IMG/VR virus record: IMGVR_UViG_3300044522_000204
Span: 1-22,429 of that record
Length of the DNA stretch: 22,429 bases
Source of the DNA: a virus
Reading direction: 5' to 3' (one strand)
This document shows, one piece after another, positions 1-5,859 of the stretch. A program made the position numbers and the translations under genes. The notes beneath the pieces were generated by a model, which was given only the letters and a program-made list of their open reading frames with translations, made no database searches and had not been told where the DNA came from. Within the stretch, counting starts at the first letter, position 1. Each line of letters starts with the position of its first letter.

Positions 1-11
1 TCGATTTCCAT
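1..11 (-). CDS. Start of a leftward gene running off the left edge (partial)
   Basis: An ATG at position 11 on the minus strand opens a reading frame of which only Met-Glu-Ile and part of the next codon lie inside the window. The start is supported by a strong ribosome-binding site, GGAGGG, about 10 bases upstream. It also lies on the same strand as the primase-helicase gene, downstream of it across the non-coding repeat region. Nothing can be said about the product. It would be the next gene of the leftward control/replication unit. Confidence 0.4.
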
Positions 12-30
12 GCCCAATTTCCCTCCGTAT

Positions 31-203
31 CGGTACCGCCCGCATCGCCGGTAACTGGTAACGGTACCTAAAGGTACCTGTTACCGCCGTTACCGCTCGA
101 CGCCTTGCCCCGTTTTCGTTACCGCTTCTGTTACCGGCATATGCTTTACCTATAGTTTTCAATAACTTCTGCGGTAACTTTCTAAAAGTTACCGGTAATT
201 ACC
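31..203. repeat. GTTACCG / CGGTAAC repeat cluster (candidate iterons or operators)
   Basis: This non-coding stretch holds many copies of GTTACC on both strands. Direct copies start at 80, 89, 118, 130 and 188. Inverted copies (GGTAAC) start at 50, 57 and 173. GGTACC palindromes lie at 32-37, 63-68 and 73-78, and a perfect GGTAATTACC palindrome at 194-203. Two related ATTACCGC copies continue into the end of the primase gene near 260-290. The copies share GTTACCGC or GTTACCGG as a core. Position directly beside a replicative primase-helicase suggests origin iterons. A repressor operator array is the alternative. No coding frame runs through this stretch. Confidence 0.7.
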
Positions 204-206
204 GGG

Positions 207-2228
207 CTATTTCGCGCCGTTTTTGATCATGACCATCAGGCCAGCAGTTTTGGGGCAAATTACCGCAAATCCGGCGTCCATTACCGCCACCATTTCAGCC
301 ACAATCAGCGCGCCAATCAGCTTATCGGAAACGCTTGGTTTGATGTATTGACGGGCCGAAGATTCGGTCAATTCCAGCTTTGTTTTGACATGATCCAACA
401 GCGCAGAGCGCGACACAAAAGGCTTTCCATCGACGATCTCGGCACCAGAAGCCCACCAAGCGGCCTCGAACATCTTGCGCCACATATCTAGCTTTGACTC
501 TTTCCGACGCTCTGGAGGCGCTTCCTCGGCCACCAGCACGGCGCTGCTCACCGCCTCGCCGTCCTCATCAAGCCAGCCATTGATTGCGACCGCCTGCAAC
601 CGCGCATAGATCGGTGCAGCTTCCTCGGCATCCTTGGACTTGCGCTGCACGATCTGGATCGGTGCATCACCCTTTGCCGGTATCACGCTGATCTCAATTT
701 CCAGCGCGCCCTTCCAAGCCGACGAGCCGCGCGCCCTGTGCTGGGCCTCGTCTGACACGCCAGTGTGATGCACCAGCAGCACGGAGCAGCTAAACTCCCG
801 CATCAGGCTGGCACAGGCATCGATCATCGTCTTGGCATCGACGGAGCTATTTTCATCGCCCGATAGGAACCGATGCAGAGTGTCGACGTTTATGAGGCTG
901 GGCGGATGCGGCAGCGCACGAATGGCATCGACCACGCGCTGATAGCCCTCGGGCGTGTTCAGATCGGTGCCGGTCTTTGAAATCCACATATCTAACTTGC
1001 CAGCGCCATGATGTTGCTTCCAAGCTGCAACGCGGCTGCGCAAGCCGTGGTGGCCTTCACCCGCCAGATAGACCACCGGGCCGGGCTTGACGCGGTGACC
1101 ATGCCATTCAGTGAGACCTGATGCGATGTGAAGGCTCCAGTCCAACACGGCAAATGTTTTGCCGCCACCGCTAGGCCCATGCACCATAATCAGCGCGGCT
1201 TCTTGTAGCCAGTGTTTGACCAGCCACCGGATCGGCGCAGGCTCAAGGCAGAAGTCATCGGCTGGGGTCAGCCAATCGGTCGCGGGCAAAGGCATCAACA
1301 ATACCTTGAGATCATAGCCGCCCGCCAGATAGTCGTTCGCATCCCCGGGTGTTGGCGGCATCACAACCCGTGCGCCATACTTGGCGCTGGCCTGATCGGC
1401 ATATTTCTGCCCGGTGCCTGACGAGTCGTTGTCAGCTACGATGGTGATGCTGCCGCCAATACCAACCAGTTCGCGGATCGTTCCGGTGACCGGGACGAGA
1501 TTGGAAGCTGAGTAAGCCACAACACATGGTCGCCCGGTGACTTCATAGATGGTCGCGGCAGTGGCAAAGCCCTCAGCGATGTAGATCGGCCCCGGCTCGT
1601 CCATCGTCCCGACAGTCCAGTAGCAACCGCCTGTCTGTCCACCAGAATGATACAGCTTGCCACCGTCTATATCGATATATTGGAGCGAGGCGAGTTTACC
1701 TTCTGGCGTATAGAGCGGCACGACCAGCCGGCCATCGCCTGTGACGCGAGAGCCATGAGTCCCGATGCCCTTGCGCGTCAGATACGGATGCGCCGGATCG
1801 GCTCCCATGCAACCGACCCAAATGGCTTCGACGGTATTGGCAGCAGTCTCGCGGGTGCGGGCCGTCTCGGCATCGCGCGCGGCCTTCGCCTCGTTCATGC
1901 GCCGAGCGTGTGCCATCTCTTCGGCTGGGGTCAAAGACCGCCCAACATCAGCCCGCCACGTTGATTCGATGCCAGCGCGCCAGCAACCGAAGCGGCCGGC
2001 GGGGATGCCATCCGAGTATGCAACGTACCAGCCAGACTTATCACCGGCACCGGGCGAGCCTTTGGTGCCGGAATTAAAGCGATGCATCTTGCCGTCCAGC
2101 ACGATCTCACGCGGCGGGGTCAGCCCTGCACGTTGCATGGCGTCAAGCAACTGCGCCGCTGGCGGATCAGGCTGCGCCACTTTCGGAGGTGACCACGGGC
2201 CACCTAGCACATTCGTTAGATCAGCCAT
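207..2228 (-). CDS. Toprim-type primase fused to RepA-like helicase
   Basis: The 673-residue protein combines a primase and a replicative helicase ATPase, as in many phage and plasmid replication proteins. An N-terminal region (about 1-150) leads into a Toprim domain with the acidic residue in IYIAEGF (215-221) and the paired Asp of IVADND (263-268). A RecA-fold ATPase follows: Walker A GPSGGGKT at 351-358, a Walker B-like segment ending in Asp449, HHTG at 487-490, and GSSAWKGALE at 501-510, which is typical of RepA/DnaB-like family ATPases. About 110 C-terminal residues may bind DNA or partners. It presumably primes and unwinds phage DNA. The ATG overlaps the stop of the upstream 45-residue gene by 8 bases, which suggests translational coupling. 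The repeat field just downstream may be its origin. Function class is secure from motifs; polarity and oligomeric state are not visible. Confidence 0.88.
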   Translation of the reverse strand: MADLTNVLGGPWSPPKVAQPDPPAAQLLDAMQRAGLTPPREIVLDGKMHRFNSGTKGSPGAGDKSGWYVAYSDGIPAGRFGCWRAGIESTWRADVGRSLTPAEEMAHARRMNEAKAARDAETARTRETAANTVEAIWVGCMGADPAHPYLTRKGIGTHGSRVTGDGRLVVPLYTPEGKLASLQYIDIDGGKLYHSGGQTGGCYWTVGTMDEPGPIYIAEGFATAATIYEVTGRPCVVAYSASNLVPVTGTIRELVGIGGSITIVADNDSSGTGQKYADQASAKYGARVVMPPTPGDANDYLAGGYDLKVLLMPLPATDWLTPADDFCLEPAPIRWLVKHWLQEAALIMVHGPSGGGKTFAVLDWSLHIASGLTEWHGHRVKPGPVVYLAGEGHHGLRSRVAAWKQHHGAGKLDMWISKTGTDLNTPEGYQRVVDAIRALPHPPSLINVDTLHRFLSGDENSSVDAKTMIDACASLMREFSCSVLLVHHTGVSDEAQHRARGSSAWKGALEIEISVIPAKGDAPIQIVQRKSKDAEEAAPIYARLQAVAINGWLDEDGEAVSSAVLVAEEAPPERRKESKLDMWRKMFEAAWWASGAEIVDGKPFVSRSALLDHVKTKLELTESSARQYIKPSVSDKLIGALIVAEMVAVMDAGFAVICPKTAGLMVMIKNGAK

Positions 2229-2358
2229 TAGCCCTTACCCTTTCAGATATGATAGCGTCGAAACCTTCGAGCCAATCTTTGTGCTTCCGCGCATCGCGCT
2301 TACCGCCATTCATGGCAGATTCGCGCCCAGCTTGAAACTGGAGGATGTCATTAGCCAT
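2221..2358 (-). CDS. 45-residue hypothetical protein, weakly RMF-like
   Basis: This small reading frame sits exactly between the XRE regulator and the primase. It overlaps the end of the former and the start of the latter by 8 bases each (ATGGCTAA and ATGGCTGA). The exact junctions are the main support for it being a real gene. The product is basic and probably helical. It contains QFQAGRES near residues 7-14 and KDWLEGFDAII near 27-37. This spacing loosely recalls the ribosome modulation factor pattern (GY-x-AG ... W-L-x-G-W), but the aromatic and proline positions are not well kept. The function is therefore unknown; a translation- or replication-linked micro-protein is only a guess. Confidence 0.6.
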   Translation of the reverse strand: MANDILQFQAGRESAMNGGKRDARKHKDWLEGFDAIISERVRANG

Positions 2359-2533
2359 CGATCAATGGCCCAGCGAGATAGTCAGACAGCAGCTTCATGG
2401 TGGCATAAGTCGGATTGGCATTCACGCCATTGCGAATCGCAGCGATGGTGTTTCGATGTATGCCGGTGCGCTCCGATACCTTTTCGACGTTGCGATCACC
2501 CAGTGCGGTTCGGATTTGGTCTAGATTCAACAT
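2351..2533 (-). CDS. Small XRE/Cro-type helix-turn-helix regulator
   Basis: The 60-residue protein is essentially one helix-turn-helix domain. Helices cover VEKVSERTG (about 16-24) and the recognition segment IHRNTIAAIRNG (about 25-36), followed by a PTYATMKLLSDYL helix as in Cro/CI-like proteins. The ATG is preceded by AAGGGA about 9 bases upstream. It is the first gene of the leftward unit, and its upstream region is shared with the divergent rightward early unit. It is therefore the natural candidate to bind the dyad at 2568-2596 and switch or dampen one or both transcripts. There is no oligomerisation or cleavage domain, so it is more Cro-like than CI-like. It is not evidence of lysogeny by itself. 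Confidence 0.85.
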   Translation of the reverse strand: MLNLDQIRTALGDRNVEKVSERTGIHRNTIAAIRNGVNANPTYATMKLLSDYLAGPLIDG

Positions 2534-2652
2534 TTTGTGTGTCCCTTCGTTTTTTGAACATTTGACGCTTTACAAGCACACATTGCGGCTGTAAAGACAT
2601 TTTCACGCACCGACTGGATTGTCCGACTGGTGCTAAAGCGAGAGGGCCTTCA
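2534..2652. promoter_or_regulatory. Divergent control region with a CTTTACA-N15-TGTAAAG dyad
   Basis: This 119-bp gap separates the leftward regulator gene from the rightward early genes. It contains a 7-bp inverted repeat, CTTTACA at 2568-2574 and TGTAAAG at 2590-2596. Because of its symmetry, each strand offers a weak promoter-like pair (TTTACA, 17-base spacer, TAAAGA or TAAAGC). An 8-bp direct repeat, CCGACTGG, lies at 2610-2617 and 2623-2630, 13 bases apart. The region most likely carries back-to-back promoters with operator sites for the neighbouring HTH protein. The promoter boxes match consensus poorly, so exact starts are inference. Confidence 0.55.
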
Positions 2653-3330
2653 ATGGCAATCAATCTAAAAAAGACGGGCGGACTATCCGCCAACGGCGTG
2701 AAGCTGCTCTGCTACGGGCAAGCTGGCGCTGGCAAGACGAGCCTGATCCGCACACTGCCAAACCCGGTGGTGCTGTCGGCAGAGGGTGGGCTACTGTCCA
2801 TCCAAGACGCCAACCTTCCTTACATCGAAATCGCCGACATGGACGATCTCATGGAGGCGTTCGCTTGGTGCAAGTCATCGACTGAAGCGGTTGGTTTCGA
2901 GAGCGTGGCGCTCGACTCCATCAGCGAAGTGGCTGAAGTTGTCCTCCAGCACGAACTGCGTAAGAACAAAGACGGACGCGCTGCATATGGCGAGTTAAAC
3001 ACCACCATGCAGGAGTTGATCCGCGCCTTCCGCGACCTTCCCGGCAAGCACGTTTATATGAGCGCCAAACTGGAAAAGTCGCAGGATGAGATGGGGAAAC
3101 TCCTCTACAATCCGGGGATGCCCGGCAAGTCACTGACGCAGGGCCTGCCATATTTCTTTGATGAGGTGCTGGCGCTTCGGGTCGAGCGTGACGCAGACGG
3201 CGCAACCCAGCGCGCCCTGATGTGTGACGGCGACGGCGCATGGCTCGCCAAAGATCGATCAGGCAAACTTGAGACTTGGGAAGCGCCCGATCTCGGTGCG
3301 ATCATTGCGAAGATTGGCGGTGCAGCATGA
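2653..3330 (+). CDS. Sak4-like AAA/RecA-fold ATPase (recombination mediator)
   Basis: The 225-residue protein has Walker A GQAGAGKT at 22-29 and a Walker B-like segment SVALDS at 84-89. It has the compact RecA core seen in phage Sak4/AAA_24 proteins, which promote single-strand annealing together with a phage ssDNA-binding protein. The C-terminal part carries the PGKSLTQGLPYFFDEVLAL segment common in this family. It opens the rightward early unit behind GAGAGGG, and its stop overlaps the next gene (ATGA). The DUF669-type protein, a Cas4-like exonuclease and an SF2 helicase follow, the usual company of Sak4. A short hairpin (GGCGGA-CTA-TCCGCC, 2677-2691) lies within the first codons. A replication-associated ATPase role is the alternative. 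Confidence 0.8.
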   Translation: MAINLKKTGGLSANGVKLLCYGQAGAGKTSLIRTLPNPVVLSAEGGLLSIQDANLPYIEIADMDDLMEAFAWCKSSTEAVGFESVALDSISEVAEVVLQHELRKNKDGRAAYGELNTTMQELIRAFRDLPGKHVYMSAKLEKSQDEMGKLLYNPGMPGKSLTQGLPYFFDEVLALRVERDADGATQRALMCDGDGAWLAKDRSGKLETWEAPDLGAIIAKIGGAA

Positions 3331-3659
3331 GCGCAGATAGCAAGATTAATAAGGTTACGCATCACCGTGGCAGGCTTTCAAGCAACGCTGATGCAGTATT
3401 GGCGCAGTTAAATGCCGGAAGCACATATGCGGCAATTGCTAAAAAGTTTGGTGTAGCTATTCCATCGGTTTATCACTTTGCAAAGCGCCGGGGCATTACA
3501 CGTAATCCAAAATACGTTGATATTAGTCAAGCAAGCGCGGCGATGCTCCATGAAATTGCTAGGCTTTCGAAGCTGATTTACGCAGCGCAGAGCGCACAAG
3601 TCAAAATCGACGCGCTCAAAACGGCATTGCTGGTCATTGCCAAAGAGGAAGAGGTATGA
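3327..3659 (+). CDS. Helix-turn-helix DNA-binding protein
   Basis: The 110-residue protein has a resolvase- or Hin-like helix-turn-helix around residues 22-55, including STYAAIAKKFGVAIPSVYHF, followed by a helical C-terminal half ending in an acidic tail. I chose the ATG at 3327, which overlaps the previous stop (ATGA). An in-frame upstream ATG at 3276 lies wholly inside the ATPase gene. The stop overlaps the next gene in the same way. The DNA is visibly richer in A and T than its neighbours, with codons such as aaa, att and tta, which hints at separate acquisition. No catalytic domain is attached, so it is probably a regulator or an accessory DNA-binding protein. Its targets are unknown. Confidence 0.7.
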   Translation: MSADSKINKVTHHRGRLSSNADAVLAQLNAGSTYAAIAKKFGVAIPSVYHFAKRRGITRNPKYVDISQASAAMLHEIARLSKLIYAAQSAQVKIDALKTALLVIAKEEEV

Positions 3660-3877
3660 GCGATACATATGGCCCGGCGTTTCCGACAACGCCAGAAAGC
3701 GCCGAACGTCTCGGTTGCACGTTTACGCACGAAGATGTTGGTCTTACAAAGCGCGATTGGTTCGCGGGACAGGCTTTGGTGGGGTTGATTGACCCCGCTT
3801 GGGTGACAGACATTGAACACGCGGCGGAATACGCCTATCGCGTTGCCGACGCTATGCTCATCGAGCGCGCAAAATGA
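3656..3877 (+). CDS. Conserved-type small phage protein, unknown function
   Basis: The 73-residue product has a Thr/Pro-rich N-terminus, a central GLTKRDWFAGQALVGL segment (about residues 29-44) and a C-terminal amphipathic helix, AAEYAYRVADAMLIERA. This arrangement (TKRxWFAGQAL followed by a YAYxxADAM helix) is familiar from small early proteins of many phages, but no function is known to me. It starts with ATG overlapping the previous stop and is followed by another ATGA overlap, so it sits in a tight translational chain with the recombination genes. GAGGAAGAGG upstream supplies the ribosome-binding site. No metal-binding or membrane features are seen. Confidence 0.7.
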   Translation: MSDTYGPAFPTTPESAERLGCTFTHEDVGLTKRDWFAGQALVGLIDPAWVTDIEHAAEYAYRVADAMLIERAK

Positions 3878-4254
3878 CCGTCTCAATCTATCAGCAATGG
3901 CTCAACGCCAAGGCCATCGAGACCGCTGCAATCAAGACCCGGCGTGATCTCGAGGACGCGATGGTTAAGAGCCTTGGCATTGCCGAGAATCTTGATGGCA
4001 CCGTCAACGTTGATGCGGACACTTACAAGGTCAAGATTGAAGGCCGCATTAACCGCAAAATCAACGCTGACAAGCTGCAAGAGTTGGCGGCTGAGAATGG
4101 CTTGACCGAGCATCTCGCAAGCCTGTTCCGGTGGAAGCCGGAAATCAATGCCGCCGCTTGGAAAGCAGCTAAGCCGGAAATCACTTCCCCACTGCTTGAC
4201 GCAATCACGGCCACACCGGGCCGTCCTTCTTTCACCATTACCAACAAGGATTAA
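3874..4254 (+). CDS. Hypothetical phage protein of the recombination cassette
   Basis: The 126-residue protein is soluble and mixed alpha/beta. A helical N-terminal half is followed by a beta-rich middle (TVNVDADTYKVKIEGRINRK, about 43-62). The C-terminal stretch WKPEINAAAWKAAKPEITSP precedes PGRPSFTI at the end. The last motif is familiar from conserved phage proteins encoded next to Sak4 and DUF669 genes. I cannot assign a biochemical role. Its ATG overlaps the preceding stop and it ends only 5 bases before the DUF669-type gene. Constant neighbourhood with an annealing ATPase and a putative ssDNA-binding protein suggests a helper in recombination or replication, which is inference from position. 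Confidence 0.7.
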   Translation: MTVSIYQQWLNAKAIETAAIKTRRDLEDAMVKSLGIAENLDGTVNVDADTYKVKIEGRINRKINADKLQELAAENGLTEHLASLFRWKPEINAAAWKAAKPEITSPLLDAITATPGRPSFTITNKD

Positions 4255-4259
4255 TTGAC

Positions 4260-4778
4260 ATGGCTTTTCTCGAAGAAACTTTCGTTGCCGACGATCTTCC
4301 CCAGTCTGACCGCAGCTACGATCTGCTACCCGAGGGCTGGTATGACGCCACGATCAGCAAGGCCGAAGTTGGCAACACCAAAGCTGGCACCGGCACCAAG
4401 ATCGATGTGCGCTATGACATCACCGGGCCGACCCAGCAGGGGCGGGTCATTTTCGCCAGCCTCAACATTCGCAACCCGAATCCCGAAGCCGAGCGCATTG
4501 GCCGCGAACAGCTTGGCGAATTGATGCGCGCTATCGGCTTGACCAAGGTGCAGGACTCCGACGAACTGATCGGCGGACAGGTCTGCATCAAGGTCAAGAT
4601 CAAGAAGGCATCCGCCAAAGACATCCCTGCTGGATACACGCAAGACCGCAACGAAGTCGGCGGCTGGAAGGCGATCAGCGGATCAATGGCCGCAATGCCG
4701 AAGGCTTCGATGCCGAAGGTCGCCGCAGCACCATCTGCACCAGCCAGCGCAAGCGCCAAGCCGCCTTGGGCTAAGTAA
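4260..4778 (+). CDS. DUF669-type ssDNA-binding candidate
   Basis: The 172-residue protein has the features of phage DUF669 proteins. LPEGWYDATISKAEV (about 23-37) opens a beta-rich core with TGTKIDVRYDITGP and ASLNIRNPNPEAERIGREQL. VCIKVKIKKA (about 108-117) follows, and a flexible Ala/Pro/Ser-rich tail ends in PPWAK. DUF669 proteins are widely suspected to act as ssDNA-binding partners of Sak4-type annealing ATPases. The order here supports that role. The start follows AAGGA about 9 bases upstream. A strong stem-loop lies immediately after the stop and may set the level of this protein relative to the downstream nuclease. Family call is fairly firm; biochemical activity is inferred. Confidence 0.8.
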   Translation: MAFLEETFVADDLPQSDRSYDLLPEGWYDATISKAEVGNTKAGTGTKIDVRYDITGPTQQGRVIFASLNIRNPNPEAERIGREQLGELMRAIGLTKVQDSDELIGGQVCIKVKIKKASAKDIPAGYTQDRNEVGGWKAISGSMAAMPKASMPKVAAAPSAPASASAKPPWAK

Positions 4779-4787
4779 GAGAGTTTT

Positions 4788-4820
4788 CCCCCCGGCCTAC
4801 TGGGGACTTAGGCCGGGGGG
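4788..4820 (+). other. Strong GC-rich intercistronic stem-loop
   Basis: CCCCCCGGCCTA (4788-4799) and TAGGCCGGGGGG (4809-4820) form a perfect 12-bp stem around a 9-base loop. It sits between the DUF669-type gene and the exonuclease gene. No T-run follows on the plus strand; the TTTT lies before the stem. It is therefore not a canonical terminator. A role in mRNA stability, processing or partial attenuation is more likely. Confidence 0.75.
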
Positions 4821-4851
4821 ATGCCTCAACCGCAGCAACGGGAGACTGAGC

Positions 4852-5859
4852 ATGAAACTGCCCGAGCCGATGAATACCATAACAAACCTAATTGACCAAT
4901 ACCACAAAGCGCAAAGCGAGCGACCGCGCCCGCACATGGGTTGCAGCGTCCTTGACCACCCTTGCGACCGCTGGTTGTGGCTGTCATTCCGCTGGGCCGT
5001 GGTGGAAAAGTTTGAAGGCCGCATCCTGCGCCTGTTCCGTCGCGGCCAGAACGAAGAGGAAATCATTGTGCGCGATCTGCGCAATGTCGGCATTGATGTG
5101 CGATCAAGCCAAGCGCGGGTGAACTTCGGTAGCCATGTTTCCGGTAGCCTCGACGGCATCATTGAAAGCGGTGTGCCAGAAGCGCCAAAGAAACGCCACG
5201 TTGCGGAGTTCAAGACGCACTCGAAGAAATCCTTTGACGATATGGTCAATCACGGAGTCGAGAAATCCAAGCCGATGCATTACGTCCAGATGCAAGTCTA
5301 TATGCACGGCACCGACATTGACCGCGCGCTTTATGTGGCGGTCTGCAAAGACGATGACCGGCTCCATATCGAGCGTGTGCGCTACGACGCTGACGTTGCT
5401 ACCAGAGCGGTTGCGCGCGGCCAGCGCATCGCACTAGCGGATCGTATGCCAGAGCCTCTCAGCGGCGATCCTAGCTGGTATCAGTGCCGTTTCTGCGCGG
5501 CGCATAGTTTTTGCCACAAAGCCGCGCCAACTAAACAGGCCAACTGCCGCACTTGCGCGCACAGCACGGCTCTGGCTGACTCTACATGGCGCTGCGAGCG
5601 GCACGACGCCGATAACATCCCGGTTGATTTCCAGCACACCGGTTGCGACGATCACATCATTCACCCCGATCTGGTGCCGTGGCCGATGATCCCGAGCGAT
5701 GATGGGCATTCTGTCATGTGGAAGATCGGCGACCGGGTGATTGAGAATGGAGCCAACGGCTACAAAAGCCGCGAGATACTGGCGAACCCGGACGTTTGCG
5801 GCACCGATGAGGTCGAGGCGATGAAGCGGGTATTTCCTGATGCGGAGGTGGTGGGCTGA
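4852..5859 (+). CDS. Cas4/RecB-like PD-(D/E)xK exonuclease with Cys cluster
   Basis: The 335-residue protein carries a RecB-family nuclease core: GSLDG with Asp101, EFK with Glu119 and Lys121, and a QxxxY motif at Gln146-Tyr150. Cys31 and Cys38 near the N-terminus and Cys212, Cys215 and Cys221 after the core resemble the Fe-S-supporting cysteines of Cas4/AddB nucleases. A further Cys232, Cys235, Cys248 and Cys265 set with a GCDDH end looks like a zinc ribbon. It presumably resects DNA ends to give ssDNA for the Sak4-type annealing ATPase. The ATG at 4852 follows GGGAGA by 7 bases. An in-frame ATG at 4870 is the alternative start. It overlaps the helicase gene by one base. Family level is secure; direction of resection is not visible. 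Confidence 0.82.
   Translation: MKLPEPMNTITNLIDQYHKAQSERPRPHMGCSVLDHPCDRWLWLSFRWAVVEKFEGRILRLFRRGQNEEEIIVRDLRNVGIDVRSSQARVNFGSHVSGSLDGIIESGVPEAPKKRHVAEFKTHSKKSFDDMVNHGVEKSKPMHYVQMQVYMHGTDIDRALYVAVCKDDDRLHIERVRYDADVATRAVARGQRIALADRMPEPLSGDPSWYQCRFCAAHSFCHKAAPTKQANCRTCAHSTALADSTWRCERHDADNIPVDFQHTGCDDHIIHPDLVPWPMIPSDDGHSVMWKIGDRVIENGANGYKSREILANPDVCGTDEVEAMKRVFPDAEVVG

Noticed and set aside
31-203. CRISPR array
   Set aside because: The repeated units are only 6-10 bases, occur in both orientations and have irregular spacing without spacers of constant length.
2351-2533. Lysogeny repressor
   Set aside because: The 60-residue protein lacks a dimerisation or cleavage domain, and no integrase or attachment site is visible; it suits a Cro-like role better.
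1765-2565. A 266-codon open frame on the plus strand
   Set aside because: It lies opposite the primase and HTH genes, has low-complexity Arg/Ser/Cys-rich sequence and no ribosome-binding site; it is an antisense shadow.
4788-4820. Intrinsic terminator after the DUF669-type gene
   Set aside because: The T-run precedes rather than follows the stem on the plus strand, and downstream early genes continue in the same direction.
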